DNA of 33,958 nucleotides from Pseudomonadales bacterium (GCA_022821865.1 JAJECW010000151.1:1-33958); one strand, 5' to 3'; shown: positions 8,161 through 16,400, numbered from the stretch's first letter. The notes: generated from the sequence alone by a model not told the origin. A program made the numbers and translations.

Positions 8161-9155
8161 TCGACCGCCCGCGGATTGGCGATACCGGCCAGGGATTCCG
8201 CCGCCAGCGCTGCGGGAAGGGAAATGTAGCCACTGCGGGAAACAATCCGCTGACCATCCCGGGACAGCACCATGCGGATAAACTCGCGCTCCAGCGGCGG
8301 CAGCGGACCGCCGGGCGGCTGATTGACATAAAAGTACAGGTAGCGCGAGAAGGGATAATCATCCGCCGTCGCCTCACTGGGCACTGCGGTGGATTCCACG
8401 CCATTCCGCCGCCAGCGCACGGGGGTCATGCGAACGCCCGGCGTTGTGAAGGCGATACTGGCGTAGCCAATCCCGTTCCGCGCGGAACTGATCGCCTGCA
8501 CCAGCGCGCCCGAGCCCGACAACTCGTTGACGCCAGAGTGGAAATCACCCCGGCACAGGGCGGCCTCCTTGAAAAAGCCATAAGTGCCCGAAACCGAATT
8601 GCGGCCAAAAGCGAGTATTTCCCGCCCGGCCAACCCAAAGGAGGCGGGCAACCCGAGTTCGTCCCAGCTTTCCAGGCGGCGGTTCGCGCCGCAACGCAGG
8701 GTTTCGGAAAAAACCGCATCGATCTCGGCCAGGCTGATGCTCGACAGGGGATTGTCGCGATGCACCAGAATCGCCAGGGCATCCAGCGCCACCGGCAGCG
8801 GCGTGGGCGGATAACCATAGCGGGCGGTGAATGACTCGACTTCATTGCGCCGCATGCTGCGGCTCATCAGGCCGATGCTCGCGGTGGTCTCGATCAGCGC
8901 TGTGGGCGCGGCGGAAGAGCCCGTGGCCCGAATCTGGATATTGACATTGGGATACATCCGCCGGAATTGCCCGGCCCACAAGGTCATCAGATTGGCTACC
9001 GTATCCGAGCCAGTCGCCGACAAGGTCCCGGAGATCCCGCTCACCGCCTGATACTCCCCCAGCTCCGCCTCAACCCCGGCAGCCGCATGCGGCGCCACCG
9101 CCAGCAGCAAAAGCCGGCACAGGCGAAGCGGACCAGGCAATCTCAATGGCAACAC
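8157..9155 (-). CDS. pstS: Phosphate ABC transporter substrate-binding protein, PstS-like
   Basis: Periplasmic phosphate-binding partner of PstCAB. About 332 residues if the GTG at 9155 is the start. That start gives a signal-peptide-like N-terminus (LRLPGPLRLCRLLLLAVAPHAAA) followed directly by the fold's beginning, SGISGTLSATGSDTVANLMTLWA. The frame extends to 9470 but the upstream residues look non-coding, and a start there would overlap ppk. Phosphate-binding features include TGSDT, RATGSSAAPTALIE, a central FGRNSVSGTYGFFKE and GSGALVQAISSARNGIGYAS. Its stop overlaps the pstC start by ATGA. No convincing Pho box was found in the 202 bases between it and ppk. The start is uncertain; the family is clear. 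Confidence 0.85.
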   Translation of the reverse strand: MLPLRLPGPLRLCRLLLLAVAPHAAAGVEAELGEYQAVSGISGTLSATGSDTVANLMTLWAGQFRRMYPNVNIQIRATGSSAAPTALIETTASIGLMSRSMRRNEVESFTARYGYPPTPLPVALDALAILVHRDNPLSSISLAEIDAVFSETLRCGANRRLESWDELGLPASFGLAGREILAFGRNSVSGTYGFFKEAALCRGDFHSGVNELSGSGALVQAISSARNGIGYASIAFTTPGVRMTPVRWRRNGVESTAVPSEATADDYPFSRYLYFYVNQPPGGPLPPLEREFIRMVLSRDGQRIVSRSGYISLPAALAAESLAGIANPRAVE

Positions 9156-9357
9156 CCCGGGCGAAAACTCAGCGCCATAGTGTAAGACATCCAGGCAAAC
9201 CGCGGAAAACCGGGTTCCAGCCCCCGCCGCGAGCCCCTGCTGCGGGACATCCATCGGATATGGGAGTCCCACTTTGATTGCCTCGGGAAAATTTCGGGAG
9301 ACTGCCCCCGATGATGCTAGTATGTCCTGCCGGATGGGAGGGAATGCGAGGACAGAC

Positions 9358-11523
9358 ATGACCGCGACGGACGCCATGCCAGCTTTGCAGCTTGTATCCA
9401 GCGAGGCGGAACATCCCGGCGAGGGGCTCGACAATCTGCATACCGATGACCTCGGCAAGGGCGAGGACATCGACCTGAGCCATGGCGGCTATTTCGAGAA
9501 CCGCGAACTGAGCTACTTCAAGTTCAATCTGCGGGTGCTCTCCCAGGCGAGCAACCGGGAGCATCCGCTGCTTGAGCGGCTGATGTTCCTGCTGATTTTC
9601 AGTTCCAATCTGGACGAATTCTTTGAAATCCGCGTGTCCGGGCTGAAGAAGCGCCTCCAGTACGACATGCAGAAGCCGGACCCGGACGGCAAGTATCCAG
9701 AACAGATTCTCAACCAGATTCACGAGCAGGTGCGGGCGGCGCTGAACGAGCAGTACCGCATTCTCAATGAGGACCTGTTCCCCTCGCTGGCCCAGGAGAA
9801 TATCCATTTCATCCGCCGCCAGGACTGGAACGCCAAACTGGCGAAATGGGCCAAGGGTTATTTTGACAACGAAGTGGTTCCCGTCATCAGCCCCCTCGGG
9901 CTCGACCCTGCCCACCCCTTTCCGCGCCTGGTGAACAAGAGCCTGAATTTCATCCTGTCACTGGATGGCAAGGACGCATTCGGCCGGGAAAGCGGGCTGG
10001 CCATCGTGCCGGCGCCCCGCTCCCTGCCGCGGCTGATCAAGATTCCCCCGGAAATCGCGTCGGAAGGCGACAATTTCGTTTTCCTTTCGTCAATCATTCA
10101 TGAATTCGTGGGCGAGTTCTTTCCGGGAATGGAAGTCACCGCCTGCCACCAGTTCCGCGTGACCCGCAATGCCGATCTGGAAATGTCCAATGTGGAAGTG
10201 GAGGATGTGGCCACGGCGCTGCGCAACAAGCTCCATAGCCGCCGTTTCGGCGCGGCCACCAAACTTGAGGTGGATAGCGGCTGCCCGGAACGTCTCACCC
10301 ATTTCCTGCTCGACCGCTTCGACCTCGCCAAGAGCGAACTGTTTGAGCTCGACGGCCCGGTGAATCTGCAGCGGCTCGTGGCGCTGTTCGGCATGATCGA
10401 CCGGCCCGAGTTGCACTTTCCCAAGTTCTCGCCGGGGCTGCCGCCGGCGCTTGCCGGCAAGCGCCAGGACATCTTTGGCGCCGTGGGCAGGGAAGACCAG
10501 TTGCTGCTGCATCCCTTCCAGTCCTTCCTGCCCATCATCCAGTGGGTGCGGGAGGCGGCCAAGGATCCGTCGGTACTGTCGATCAAGCAGACCCTGTACC
10601 GCACCAACGAATCTTCCGAACTCGTGGAAGCGCTTGCCGAGGCGGCCCGCAAGGGCAAGGAAGTTACCGTGGTGATCGAGTTGCGGGCGCGCTTTGACGA
10701 AGAGGAGAACATCGAGTTCGCCAGCATCCTGCAGGAGTCCGGCGCGGTGGTGGTGTATGGCGTGCTCGGCTACAAGACCCATGCCAAGATGCTGCTCTTC
10801 GTGCGCCGGGAAAATGGCGGGCTCAAGCGCTACGCGCATCTGGGCACCGGCAACTACCACCGCAAGAACTCGCTGTTGTACACCGACTACAGTCTGCTCA
10901 CCGCGGAGGAAACGATCTGCGCCGATGTGCACAAGGTATTCCAGCAGATCACCGGCATGGGCAAGAAAATCCAGCCCCGGCTGCTGATTCACGCGCCCTT
11001 CCGGCTGCGCAAGTCCATGATCAGGATGATCGATGCGGAAAAGCGCGCCGCCAAGGCTGGCAAGCCCGCCCATATCAGGGCCAAGATGAATTCGCTTACC
11101 GATCCGCAAATGATCCGGGCGCTGTATTCGGCTTCCCGGGCGGGGGTGAAGATCGACCTGGTGGTGCGCGGCATCTGCTGCCTGCGCCCCGGTTTGCCGC
11201 GCATCAGCGAGAATATCCGCGTGGTCTCCATCGTCGGTCGCTTCCTTGAACATTCCCGGGTCTATTGCTTCCGCAATTCGGAGCCCGGCGTCTATTGTTC
11301 CAGCGCCGACTGGATGGAGCGCAACCTCTCCAACCGCATCGAAGTCTGCTTCCCCATCCTCAACCCCAAACTCGCCAAGCGGGTGGTCGACGAACTCGAC
11401 CTCTACCTCGAAGAACGAGTGCAAAGCTGGGAACTCCAGACCGACGGCGAATACCTGCCACTCACCGCCAATAAACCCGGCGAAGCCGGGGTTCAGCAAA
11501 AGCTGCTGGAAAAGCTTTACTAG
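9358..11523 (+). CDS. ppk1: Polyphosphate kinase 1
   Basis: Reversible transfer of the ATP gamma-phosphate to polyphosphate. 721 residues from the ATG at 9358, preceded by GAGGA at good spacing; an upstream TTG at 9274 is less likely. The N-domain starts YFENRELSYFKFNLRVL; the head domain and two catalytic PLD-like domains follow. The autophosphorylated His region is YAHLGTGNYHRKNSLLYTDY and the second catalytic His is in FLEHSRVYCF. IKQTLYRTNESSELVEAL and RARFDEEENIEFA, typical of PPK1, are present. It is divergent from the pst operon and converges on ppx, so phosphate uptake, storage and mobilisation sit together. Its TAG stop is the first three bases of a family B repeat. Confidence 0.97.
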   Translation: MTATDAMPALQLVSSEAEHPGEGLDNLHTDDLGKGEDIDLSHGGYFENRELSYFKFNLRVLSQASNREHPLLERLMFLLIFSSNLDEFFEIRVSGLKKRLQYDMQKPDPDGKYPEQILNQIHEQVRAALNEQYRILNEDLFPSLAQENIHFIRRQDWNAKLAKWAKGYFDNEVVPVISPLGLDPAHPFPRLVNKSLNFILSLDGKDAFGRESGLAIVPAPRSLPRLIKIPPEIASEGDNFVFLSSIIHEFVGEFFPGMEVTACHQFRVTRNADLEMSNVEVEDVATALRNKLHSRRFGAATKLEVDSGCPERLTHFLLDRFDLAKSELFELDGPVNLQRLVALFGMIDRPELHFPKFSPGLPPALAGKRQDIFGAVGREDQLLLHPFQSFLPIIQWVREAAKDPSVLSIKQTLYRTNESSELVEALAEAARKGKEVTVVIELRARFDEEENIEFASILQESGAVVVYGVLGYKTHAKMLLFVRRENGGLKRYAHLGTGNYHRKNSLLYTDYSLLTAEETICADVHKVFQQITGMGKKIQPRLLIHAPFRLRKSMIRMIDAEKRAAKAGKPAHIRAKMNSLTDPQMIRALYSASRAGVKIDLVVRGICCLRPGLPRISENIRVVSIVGRFLEHSRVYCFRNSEPGVYCSSADWMERNLSNRIEVCFPILNPKLAKRVVDELDLYLEERVQSWELQTDGEYLPLTANKPGEAGVQQKLLEKLY

Positions 11524-11680
11524 GGAAGCTCCGATTAAGTCGGAGCTTCCCTGCGGCACAGGGATGTGCCGCCGAATTCGATGGCGCAAGCCATTGAATT
11601 CGTAAGCAAAACAAAACCATGCTTTTGTTTTGCGATAATGAAAAATTCCAGGGAGGGAATTTTTCAGAGAATACCTGGGA
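11521..11680 (+). repeat. Family B five-hairpin repeat, copy 1
   Basis: 160 bp, aligned without gaps to 26751-26910 (16 differences, 90% identity by my count). Five consecutive hairpins: 11523-11534/11540-11551 (12 bp); 11553-11559/11566-11572; 11574-11585/11590-11601 with loop GCAA; 11606-11616/11623-11633; 11640-11649/11656-11665. Several differences between copies are paired. In hairpin 1 a C:G pair here is T:A in copy 2. In hairpin 5 a T:A pair here is C:G there. In hairpin 3 the loop is GCAA here and GTAA there, both GNRA. The first three bases are the ppk stop codon. It is directly continued by a family A element. Confidence 0.85.
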
Positions 11681-11841
11681 GTCTGCGCCGTGGGAATTCG
11701 CGAAAGCGAAAATTCGCTATCGCCGCGCCCCCGGCCGGTCGATTAAGGCGAATATTGGTGGATATGCAACGAAATCGAGCGGCCGGGGGCGTGGACGGGA
11801 GCGGATTTGCAGCCGTGAATTCCCGCGGCGCAGGCTCCTAG
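11681..11841 (+). repeat. Family A near-palindromic repeat, copy 1
   Basis: 161 bp, aligned without gaps to 24906-25066; a half copy lies at 32223-32308. The outer stem is CGCCGTGGGAATTC with GAATTCCCGCGGCG. An inner 19-bp stem, CGCCCCCGGCCGG.. with its complement, encloses a further short stem near GAATAT/ATATTC-like bases. Relative to copy 2 an A:T pair of the outer stem has become G:C. The last four bases are CTAG, and the ppx stop (TAG on the minus strand, 11838-11840) lies inside them. Small frames across it (for example one encoding CKSAPVHAPGRSI) recur in each copy and are not genes. Confidence 0.85.
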
Positions 11842-12794
11842 GGCCTGTTCACCGCGGGGAGGGGGCTCTGGCGCATGATGGGCATGGTTTTTTCGTTGCG
11901 GACGAGGAAGTCGAGCATGCCTTCGCGCAGGGCGGTGGCACTGAAATGCAGGGTTTCGACGCCATAGACCCGCATCAATGCCGAGGCGATGCACCAGCCT
12001 GGGAGCAGTAGTTCCCGGCGCTCGGACTTGAGGCCCTCCAGTGGACTGTTATCGGCGATGCCCGCGGCCAGCAGGGGTTTGAGTTCCGCCAGCGCGGCGG
12101 CGGTGATGCGATTCTTTCCATGGCCCCGGTGCTCGCAAATGTATTTCAGCATCTTCACCGTGCCGGAGGAGGCGTAGGCCTGATCCCAGCCGGCCCGGGC
12201 CAGCGCCGCGCGGACGGGTTGGAAAATCTCGATGGCCGCTTCGAGGCCCGCTTTCATGCCGCCTTCCAGCGCCTTGGCGCCGGCCGCCGGTTCCGCAAAG
12301 AAGCGGTCGCGCCAGGTCACGGTTCCCACCGGCAGGCTTTCGGTGATGATGCGTTGGTGGCCGCGGCCGGCGATGACTTCCGTGCTGCCACCGCCGATGT
12401 CGATCACAAGGCGGCGTTCGCCGGTTTCAGGCAGTGAGGTGGTGACGCCGGCGTAGATCAGCACGGCTTCCTGCATACCACTGATGACCGAGATGCGGAC
12501 GCCGATTTCCCTGGCCGCGGTGAGAAATTCGGGGGAATTCCGCGCCAGGCGAAGGGCATTGGTGCCCAACGCCCAGTATTGCCGCACCGGATGCTTCCGG
12601 ATGAGTTCGCGGAATCCGGCAAGACAGTCGAGGCCGCGCCGGAAGGCGGCCGCGGAAATTATCCGTGAGCGCACCACATCCTCGCCGAGTTGCACTTTCT
12701 CGCTGCAACGCTCGACAATGCGGATGCGACCATCTTCCCATTCGCCGATGAGCAGATGAAAACTGTTGGAGCCCAGGTCGATGCAGGCGTACAT
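11838..12794 (-). CDS. ppx: Exopolyphosphatase / guanosine pentaphosphatase family, short form
   Basis: Hydrolyses terminal phosphate from polyphosphate and/or pppGpp. An acetate/sugar-kinase/Hsp70-fold protein with YACIDLGSNSFHLLIGEW at the start, the LGTNALRLARN block, and the second phosphate loop VIDIGGGSTEVI. At about 318 residues it has the two ASKHA domains but lacks the HD-like C-terminal half of E. coli Ppx/GppA. It thus resembles the short Ppx of many Proteobacteria. I prefer the ATG at 12794; a GTG at 12812 adds six residues. It is convergent with ppk, separated only by the fused B and A repeats, and its stop codon lies in the edge of the A repeat. Ppx versus GppA cannot be separated by eye. 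Confidence 0.9.
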   Translation of the reverse strand: MYACIDLGSNSFHLLIGEWEDGRIRIVERCSEKVQLGEDVVRSRIISAAAFRRGLDCLAGFRELIRKHPVRQYWALGTNALRLARNSPEFLTAAREIGVRISVISGMQEAVLIYAGVTTSLPETGERRLVIDIGGGSTEVIAGRGHQRIITESLPVGTVTWRDRFFAEPAAGAKALEGGMKAGLEAAIEIFQPVRAALARAGWDQAYASSGTVKMLKYICEHRGHGKNRITAAALAELKPLLAAGIADNSPLEGLKSERRELLLPGWCIASALMRVYGVETLHFSATALREGMLDFLVRNEKTMPIMRQSPLPAVNRP

Positions 12795-12848
12795 GCCGCG
12801 TGATTGGACCACGTTCCGGCGCGAAATGACAGAATTGGAAGCCCGCGC

Positions 12849-13313
12849 CTACATCATCGACTGCTGATAATTCTCGATGCCCACCTTGTCGATCAGCGCC
12901 AACTGGGTTTCGAGCCAGTCCACGTGCTCTTCCTCGTTGTCGAGAATGCCTGCAAGCAGGTCCCGGCTGACATAGTCACCCGCGGATTCGCAGTAGGCGA
13001 TTCCCTGGCGCAGGTCCGGGCAGGCCCGCATTTCGAGCTTCAGGTCGCATTCGAGCATTTCCCGGGTGTGCTCGCCGATGAGCAGCTTGCCGAGATTCTG
13101 CAGGTTGGCGAGCCCTTCCAGAAAGAGGATGCGCTTGATCAGGGCGTCGGCGTGTTTCATTTCGTCGATGGACTCTTCGTATTCTTTGTCCGCGAGCTTT
13201 TTCAGGCCCCAGTCTTCGTACATCCGGGAATGCAGAAAGTACTGGTTGATGGCGATGAGTTCATTCGCCAGGGCCTTGTTCAAATGCTTGATGACGGTCG
13301 GGTCGGATTTCAT
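12849..13313 (-). CDS. bfr: Bacterioferritin (haem-binding type)
   Basis: Forms 24-subunit iron-storage shells. 154 residues, normal length. From the ATG at 13313 (AAGGAA ribosome site) the ferroxidase ligands fall on canonical positions: Glu18, Glu51, His54, Glu94, Glu127 and His130. Met52, the axial ligand of the inter-subunit haem, is also present, so this should be a haem-type Bfr with an intact di-iron centre. The frame extends upstream to 13382, but that part is not family-like. A Fur-box-like palindrome lies about 110 bases upstream. No bfd gene is adjacent. Confidence 0.96.
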   Translation of the reverse strand: MKSDPTVIKHLNKALANELIAINQYFLHSRMYEDWGLKKLADKEYEESIDEMKHADALIKRILFLEGLANLQNLGKLLIGEHTREMLECDLKLEMRACPDLRQGIAYCESAGDYVSRDLLAGILDNEEEHVDWLETQLALIDKVGIENYQQSMM

Positions 13314-13421
13314 GGGATGTTCCTTGTGCTTGGCAAGCGCCACAATGAGGTTTGGCCAAGCATGGGGTAAAGTTTTGCGCAAGTCAAGCGAAAGTTTTCG
13401 TAACTAATTGATTTATATGTA

Positions 13422-13443
13422 AATTCTAATGAGAATTGCTAGC
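13422..13443 (-). promoter_or_regulatory. Candidate Fur box upstream of bfr
   Basis: AATTCT-AATG-AGAATT (13422-13437) is a perfect inverted repeat in an AT-rich island. Bases 13425-13443 match 13 of 19 positions of a GATAATGAGAATCATTATC-type Fur site by my count. A TATAAA-like -10 hexamer on the minus strand lies beside it. Iron control of bacterioferritin is common; here it is an inference. Confidence 0.4.
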
Positions 13444-13490
13444 GTTCGCATTCCCTGTGGATTGATTCCCGCTCGTCGGATATCGATTCG

Positions 13491-13600
13491 GCGGCACACC
13501 CCTGTGCCGCGGGGGATGCGCCCTTCGGAAGCGGTCGAAGCGCCGCTGCGGCGTTGCCGCCCCTGGCGGTACTCGCGGTATTACCCGCGGCCGGCGCCTT
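13491..13600. repeat. Hairpin-rich intergenic block related to family B hairpin 2
   Basis: On the minus strand, GCGGCACAGGGGTGTGCCGC (13491-13510) followed by CGAAT matches hairpin 2 and its flank in the family B repeats, with loop AGGGGT against AGGGAT and AGGGAA. Other potential stems follow: GGCG-GCAA-CGCC (a GNRA loop again) and CGCGG-GTAATA-CCGCG. No gene is seen between 13444 and 13611. It may be a degenerate B element or an independent hairpin array downstream of the esterase gene. Confidence 0.45.
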
Positions 13601-13611
13601 GCATTGACGCT

Positions 13612-15213
13612 TCAGGGCCGCTCTGAAATACGGCGCAGATACAATTCCTCCAGGAATTGCAGATTTTCCGAAGCCGGATGCCTTTCGGGCCGCACTTCGG
13701 CATCGAAAATCTGCACCACGTCGGCTTCCGGGTCGTAACTCGGCCATGTTGGCAGGCCCGGCCCATTGGGGTCGCCGGTGGCTGCGAAATTCACCCAGTA
13801 ATCCGCCACGGTATCCGCCAGGGCATGATCGGCGGCGTTCCAGCCGAGCCCCACCAGGTCGAGATTGTCGAATACATAGGCCAGGTCTCCGGAGTGATAC
13901 GCGCCCCAAAGACGCTCGCCGCCATTGCCCGTCAGGTCGGGGTCATCGGCCACATACAGCCGGAAGACCGGCGCCGGCCGGGTGAAATAGTACGCCCAGG
14001 CATTGTCGCCGTGGCCCGCCACGAGCCGGACCCACATCCGCGCATCGAGCAGGAAATTGTTTTCCCCCAGGATCTGCTTGCGGGCGTCGAGTGGCGAGCG
14101 GTCCAGGGCGGCGCCGTAATTGGCCTTGACCGCGGAGGCTTCGCCGCCGAAAGTCCCGGCGAGAAATTCATCGAGTTCGGCTTCGCTGATGGGCCTGGCG
14201 GCATGTTGCAGGCCATGGTACTCCTCGCTCATGCCGCCGACGATTACGGGTATCCGGTTATGGGCGCCGGACTCGAACAGGTCGTAGGGGCGGTCGGGTA
14301 TGAGCCAACCATCGATCACCGGTGCGAAAGCTCCGCCGGTGGTGGCAATGAGCTGTTCGGCGGGAACCGCCCGCAGATCGGCAAGGGCGGCGGCATCGCT
14401 GTCATCAACGCCAAGCCGGCGGGCCCAGGCGGCACCGGCGGCATGGGCCTCATCGAGTTCGGTATCCAGCTTGATGCACACCGGCGACTGGCCGATCACG
14501 CGATGGATCAGGCCCTCGCTCAATGGCGAGGATTGCAGCAGGCAGACATCGGTGCCGCCGGCAGACTGGCCGAAGATCGTGACCCGTTCCGGGTCGCCGC
14601 CGAATGCCGCCACATTGTCGCGAACCCATTCGAGGGCGGCGAGCTGGTCGAGCAGGCCGTAATTGCCGGAAACGCCTTCCGGGGACTCGGCGCTCAAGGC
14701 GGGATGCGCCATGAAACCCAGCGGGCCAAGCCGATAGTTCGCGGTGATGACCACAGCTCCCCGGGCGGCAAGATTGGCGCCGTCAAAGATGCGCGGGGCG
14801 GCATGGCCGGTGGTATTGCCGCCGCCGTGGTACCAGACGAGCACCGGCAGGCGCTCACCGGGCTGCGCGGCGCCGCTGAAGACATTCAGATAGAGGCAGT
14901 CTTCGCTGCGGTGCAGATTGCCCCTGGCATAGAGCGAGGCGTCGGAATTGCGCGCCTGCCAGCAGGCGGGGCCGATGCGGTCGGCTTCCTTCACTCCGGC
15001 AAAGGGAATCGGCGCGGCGGGCGGGCGCCAGCGCAACCCGCCGGTGGGCGGCGCGGCAAAGGCGACTCCCTGGAATACCGTCACCCCGGGCTGATGGATC
15101 GAGGCAAAACCCCGCAGCACGCCGCTTCGGGTTTCGACTTCGCCGATATCGGCAAAAGTCGCGCCGGCACAGACAGCCGCCACCAGGAATGCAAGCTTTC
15201 CGGCAAATTTCAT
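13612..15213 (-). CDS. Type B carboxylesterase, exported
   Basis: An alpha/beta hydrolase of the carboxylesterase/para-nitrobenzyl esterase family, cleaving carboxylic esters of unknown identity. 533 residues with a signal peptide (MKFAGKLAFLVAAVCAGATFA). Family marks: GLRWRPPAAP, the EDCLYLNVFSG motif, the oxyanion-hole VWYHGGGN, YRLGPLGFM, and the nucleophile elbow GQSAGG. The acid appears to be the Glu in GGMSEEYHG and the His that in WGAYHSGDLAYVF. It follows the DUF3500 gene by 21 bases with a GAGGAAAA ribosome site, so the two are probably co-transcribed. The pair is divergent from a TonB receptor, suggesting release and uptake of an esterified or hydrophobic substrate. Confidence 0.9.
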   Translation of the reverse strand: MKFAGKLAFLVAAVCAGATFADIGEVETRSGVLRGFASIHQPGVTVFQGVAFAAPPTGGLRWRPPAAPIPFAGVKEADRIGPACWQARNSDASLYARGNLHRSEDCLYLNVFSGAAQPGERLPVLVWYHGGGNTTGHAAPRIFDGANLAARGAVVITANYRLGPLGFMAHPALSAESPEGVSGNYGLLDQLAALEWVRDNVAAFGGDPERVTIFGQSAGGTDVCLLQSSPLSEGLIHRVIGQSPVCIKLDTELDEAHAAGAAWARRLGVDDSDAAALADLRAVPAEQLIATTGGAFAPVIDGWLIPDRPYDLFESGAHNRIPVIVGGMSEEYHGLQHAARPISEAELDEFLAGTFGGEASAVKANYGAALDRSPLDARKQILGENNFLLDARMWVRLVAGHGDNAWAYYFTRPAPVFRLYVADDPDLTGNGGERLWGAYHSGDLAYVFDNLDLVGLGWNAADHALADTVADYWVNFAATGDPNGPGLPTWPSYDPEADVVQIFDAEVRPERHPASENLQFLEELYLRRISERP

Positions 15214-15234
15214 GGCTTCATTTTCCTCAGGGAA

Positions 15235-16302
15235 TCAGTGTTGGTGACCCGGGCCGTGTCTTGCCGCCACTGACTCGTAGTGCATACGAATCAGGTCCCG
15301 GCCAAAATCGCCGGCAAAATCGCGCCAGACCAGGTGGATATGGTTGGCGTTGTTCTGGGTATTATCGTATTCGATCAGAAAAGTTGGCCCCTGGACGCGG
15401 TAGTAGTGGGCGTCGCCTCGCTCCCGGCCGCCGATCCAGAGAAAGCGGATGTCCTCCCTGCCCGCCTGCTCGATATTTTCCAGCCGCGCCCGGGCAAGCT
15501 CCGGCGCCTGCACCATGGCGACTTCCCGCACCAGCTCCATGAGCTTGTCCTGTTGCGCCGCATCGAGTTCCGTCCAGCCGACTCCCAGATCGTCCAGGGG
15601 TTCAACCAGCCGTTCATTGCCGGTGAGGATGTCCCGGGGAACTTCCGCATCGAGAATCGCCGCGGACTGCCGCCCGGCATCGAGGGAAGTGACGAGTTCC
15701 CGGGCCAGGTCCTCCTCGCGGTGCAGCACCCGGGTTCCCCTGCGGTCGCCGCTGCGCACTTCGGCGGGATTGCTGCCGAGAAATTGCGGCGTGCTGGCGA
15801 TGCCCGCGCCGCCGGCGAAGGTCCAGTTGAAAGCCAGGTGGTGGCCCTCGTAGCGCAGCGCCCAGGGCGTATCCCGGCCGGGTTCGCCAAAGATGGAGAA
15901 GAAATACAATTCCGGGTCGCGGTCAAAGCGGCCATTGACCTCGATTTCCGCGAGCACCGATTCCAGGCTGCGAATGGCTTCCGCCTTGGCGAATCCACCT
16001 GCGCCGAGAAAGACCCGCAACAGCCGCCGGGCCGCCGCCCGCTGGTTTTCGTCCATGGCCTTGTAGGGCACGCCCTTGCGGTCCACCGGCGTGAAAAACC
16101 AGTTGCCGCGCTCATCGTCATCGAAATCGAACAGCGCGCTGTTGCGCTGCGTTGCATTGAGCGAGGCGATGAAATCCCCGGCGGCGGAGATCATCTCCCC
16201 GCTGAGTTCCATGGGTTGCTGGGAGTAGGCCAGTGCCGGCGTCAGGCACAGCATGAGCGCCATTGCCGACCCGCGAAGAATCCTGCCGACACTATTGTGC
16301 AT
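15235..16302 (-). CDS. DUF3500 domain protein, exported
   Basis: 355 residues, with an N-terminal signal peptide (RILRGSAMALMLCLTPALAYS). The rest matches the DUF3500 family as I know it: LNATQRNSALFDFDDDERGNWFFTP near the start, AMDENQRAAARRLLRVFL, DTPWALRYEGHHLAFNWTF in the middle, and a C-terminal GPTFLIEYDNTQNNANHIH followed by WRDFAGDFGRDL. The His-rich segments (GHHLAFN and NHIHLVWRD) may bind metal. The function of the family is unknown. It is the first gene of a two-gene unit with the esterase and shares a 120-base divergent promoter region with the TonB receptor gene. Confidence 0.88.
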   Translation of the reverse strand: MHNSVGRILRGSAMALMLCLTPALAYSQQPMELSGEMISAAGDFIASLNATQRNSALFDFDDDERGNWFFTPVDRKGVPYKAMDENQRAAARRLLRVFLGAGGFAKAEAIRSLESVLAEIEVNGRFDRDPELYFFSIFGEPGRDTPWALRYEGHHLAFNWTFAGGAGIASTPQFLGSNPAEVRSGDRRGTRVLHREEDLARELVTSLDAGRQSAAILDAEVPRDILTGNERLVEPLDDLGVGWTELDAAQQDKLMELVREVAMVQAPELARARLENIEQAGREDIRFLWIGGRERGDAHYYRVQGPTFLIEYDNTQNNANHIHLVWRDFAGDFGRDLIRMHYESVAARHGPGHQH

Positions 16303-16382
16303 GGATTGTCTTCCCGAAGCGGATTACCCGCAGAGCATAAACCCGCCACGGATTACAGTCCATAGCCAGCTTGCCGATAAAC

Positions 16383-16400
16383 TGCAAACTGGAGTTTGCA
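16383..16400. promoter_or_regulatory. Palindromic operator candidate before TonB receptor gene
   Basis: TGCAAACT-GG-AGTTTGCA is a perfect 8-bp inverted repeat with a 2-base spacer. It lies 22 bases before the TonB receptor ATG, inside the divergent promoter region shared with the DUF3500 gene. The symmetry and size suit a dimeric repressor or activator. No regulator gene is adjacent. Confidence 0.5.

Noticed and set aside
5962..8229. 755-residue plus-strand frame opposite pstC
   Set aside because: Antisense shadow of pstC, rich in Gln/Arg/Gly as expected from reversed GC-rich codons.
9156..9357. Pho box between pstS and ppk
   Set aside because: I looked for CTGTCAT-type direct repeats and found none convincing on either strand.
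9156..9470. N-terminal extension of PstS to 9470
   Set aside because: The extra 105 residues look non-coding, would bury the signal peptide, and would overlap the ppk start region.
10090..11589. 499-residue minus-strand frame opposite ppk
   Set aside because: Shadow of ppk, whose catalytic motifs are all present.
11521..11680. Simple rho-independent terminator for ppk
   Set aside because: Hairpin 1 is strong but is followed by GCGGCAC, not a T-tract, and the same unit occurs upstream of a gene at 26751.
13657..15273. 538-residue plus-strand frame opposite the carboxylesterase
   Set aside because: Shadow of a gene with signal peptide and catalytic motifs on the other strand.
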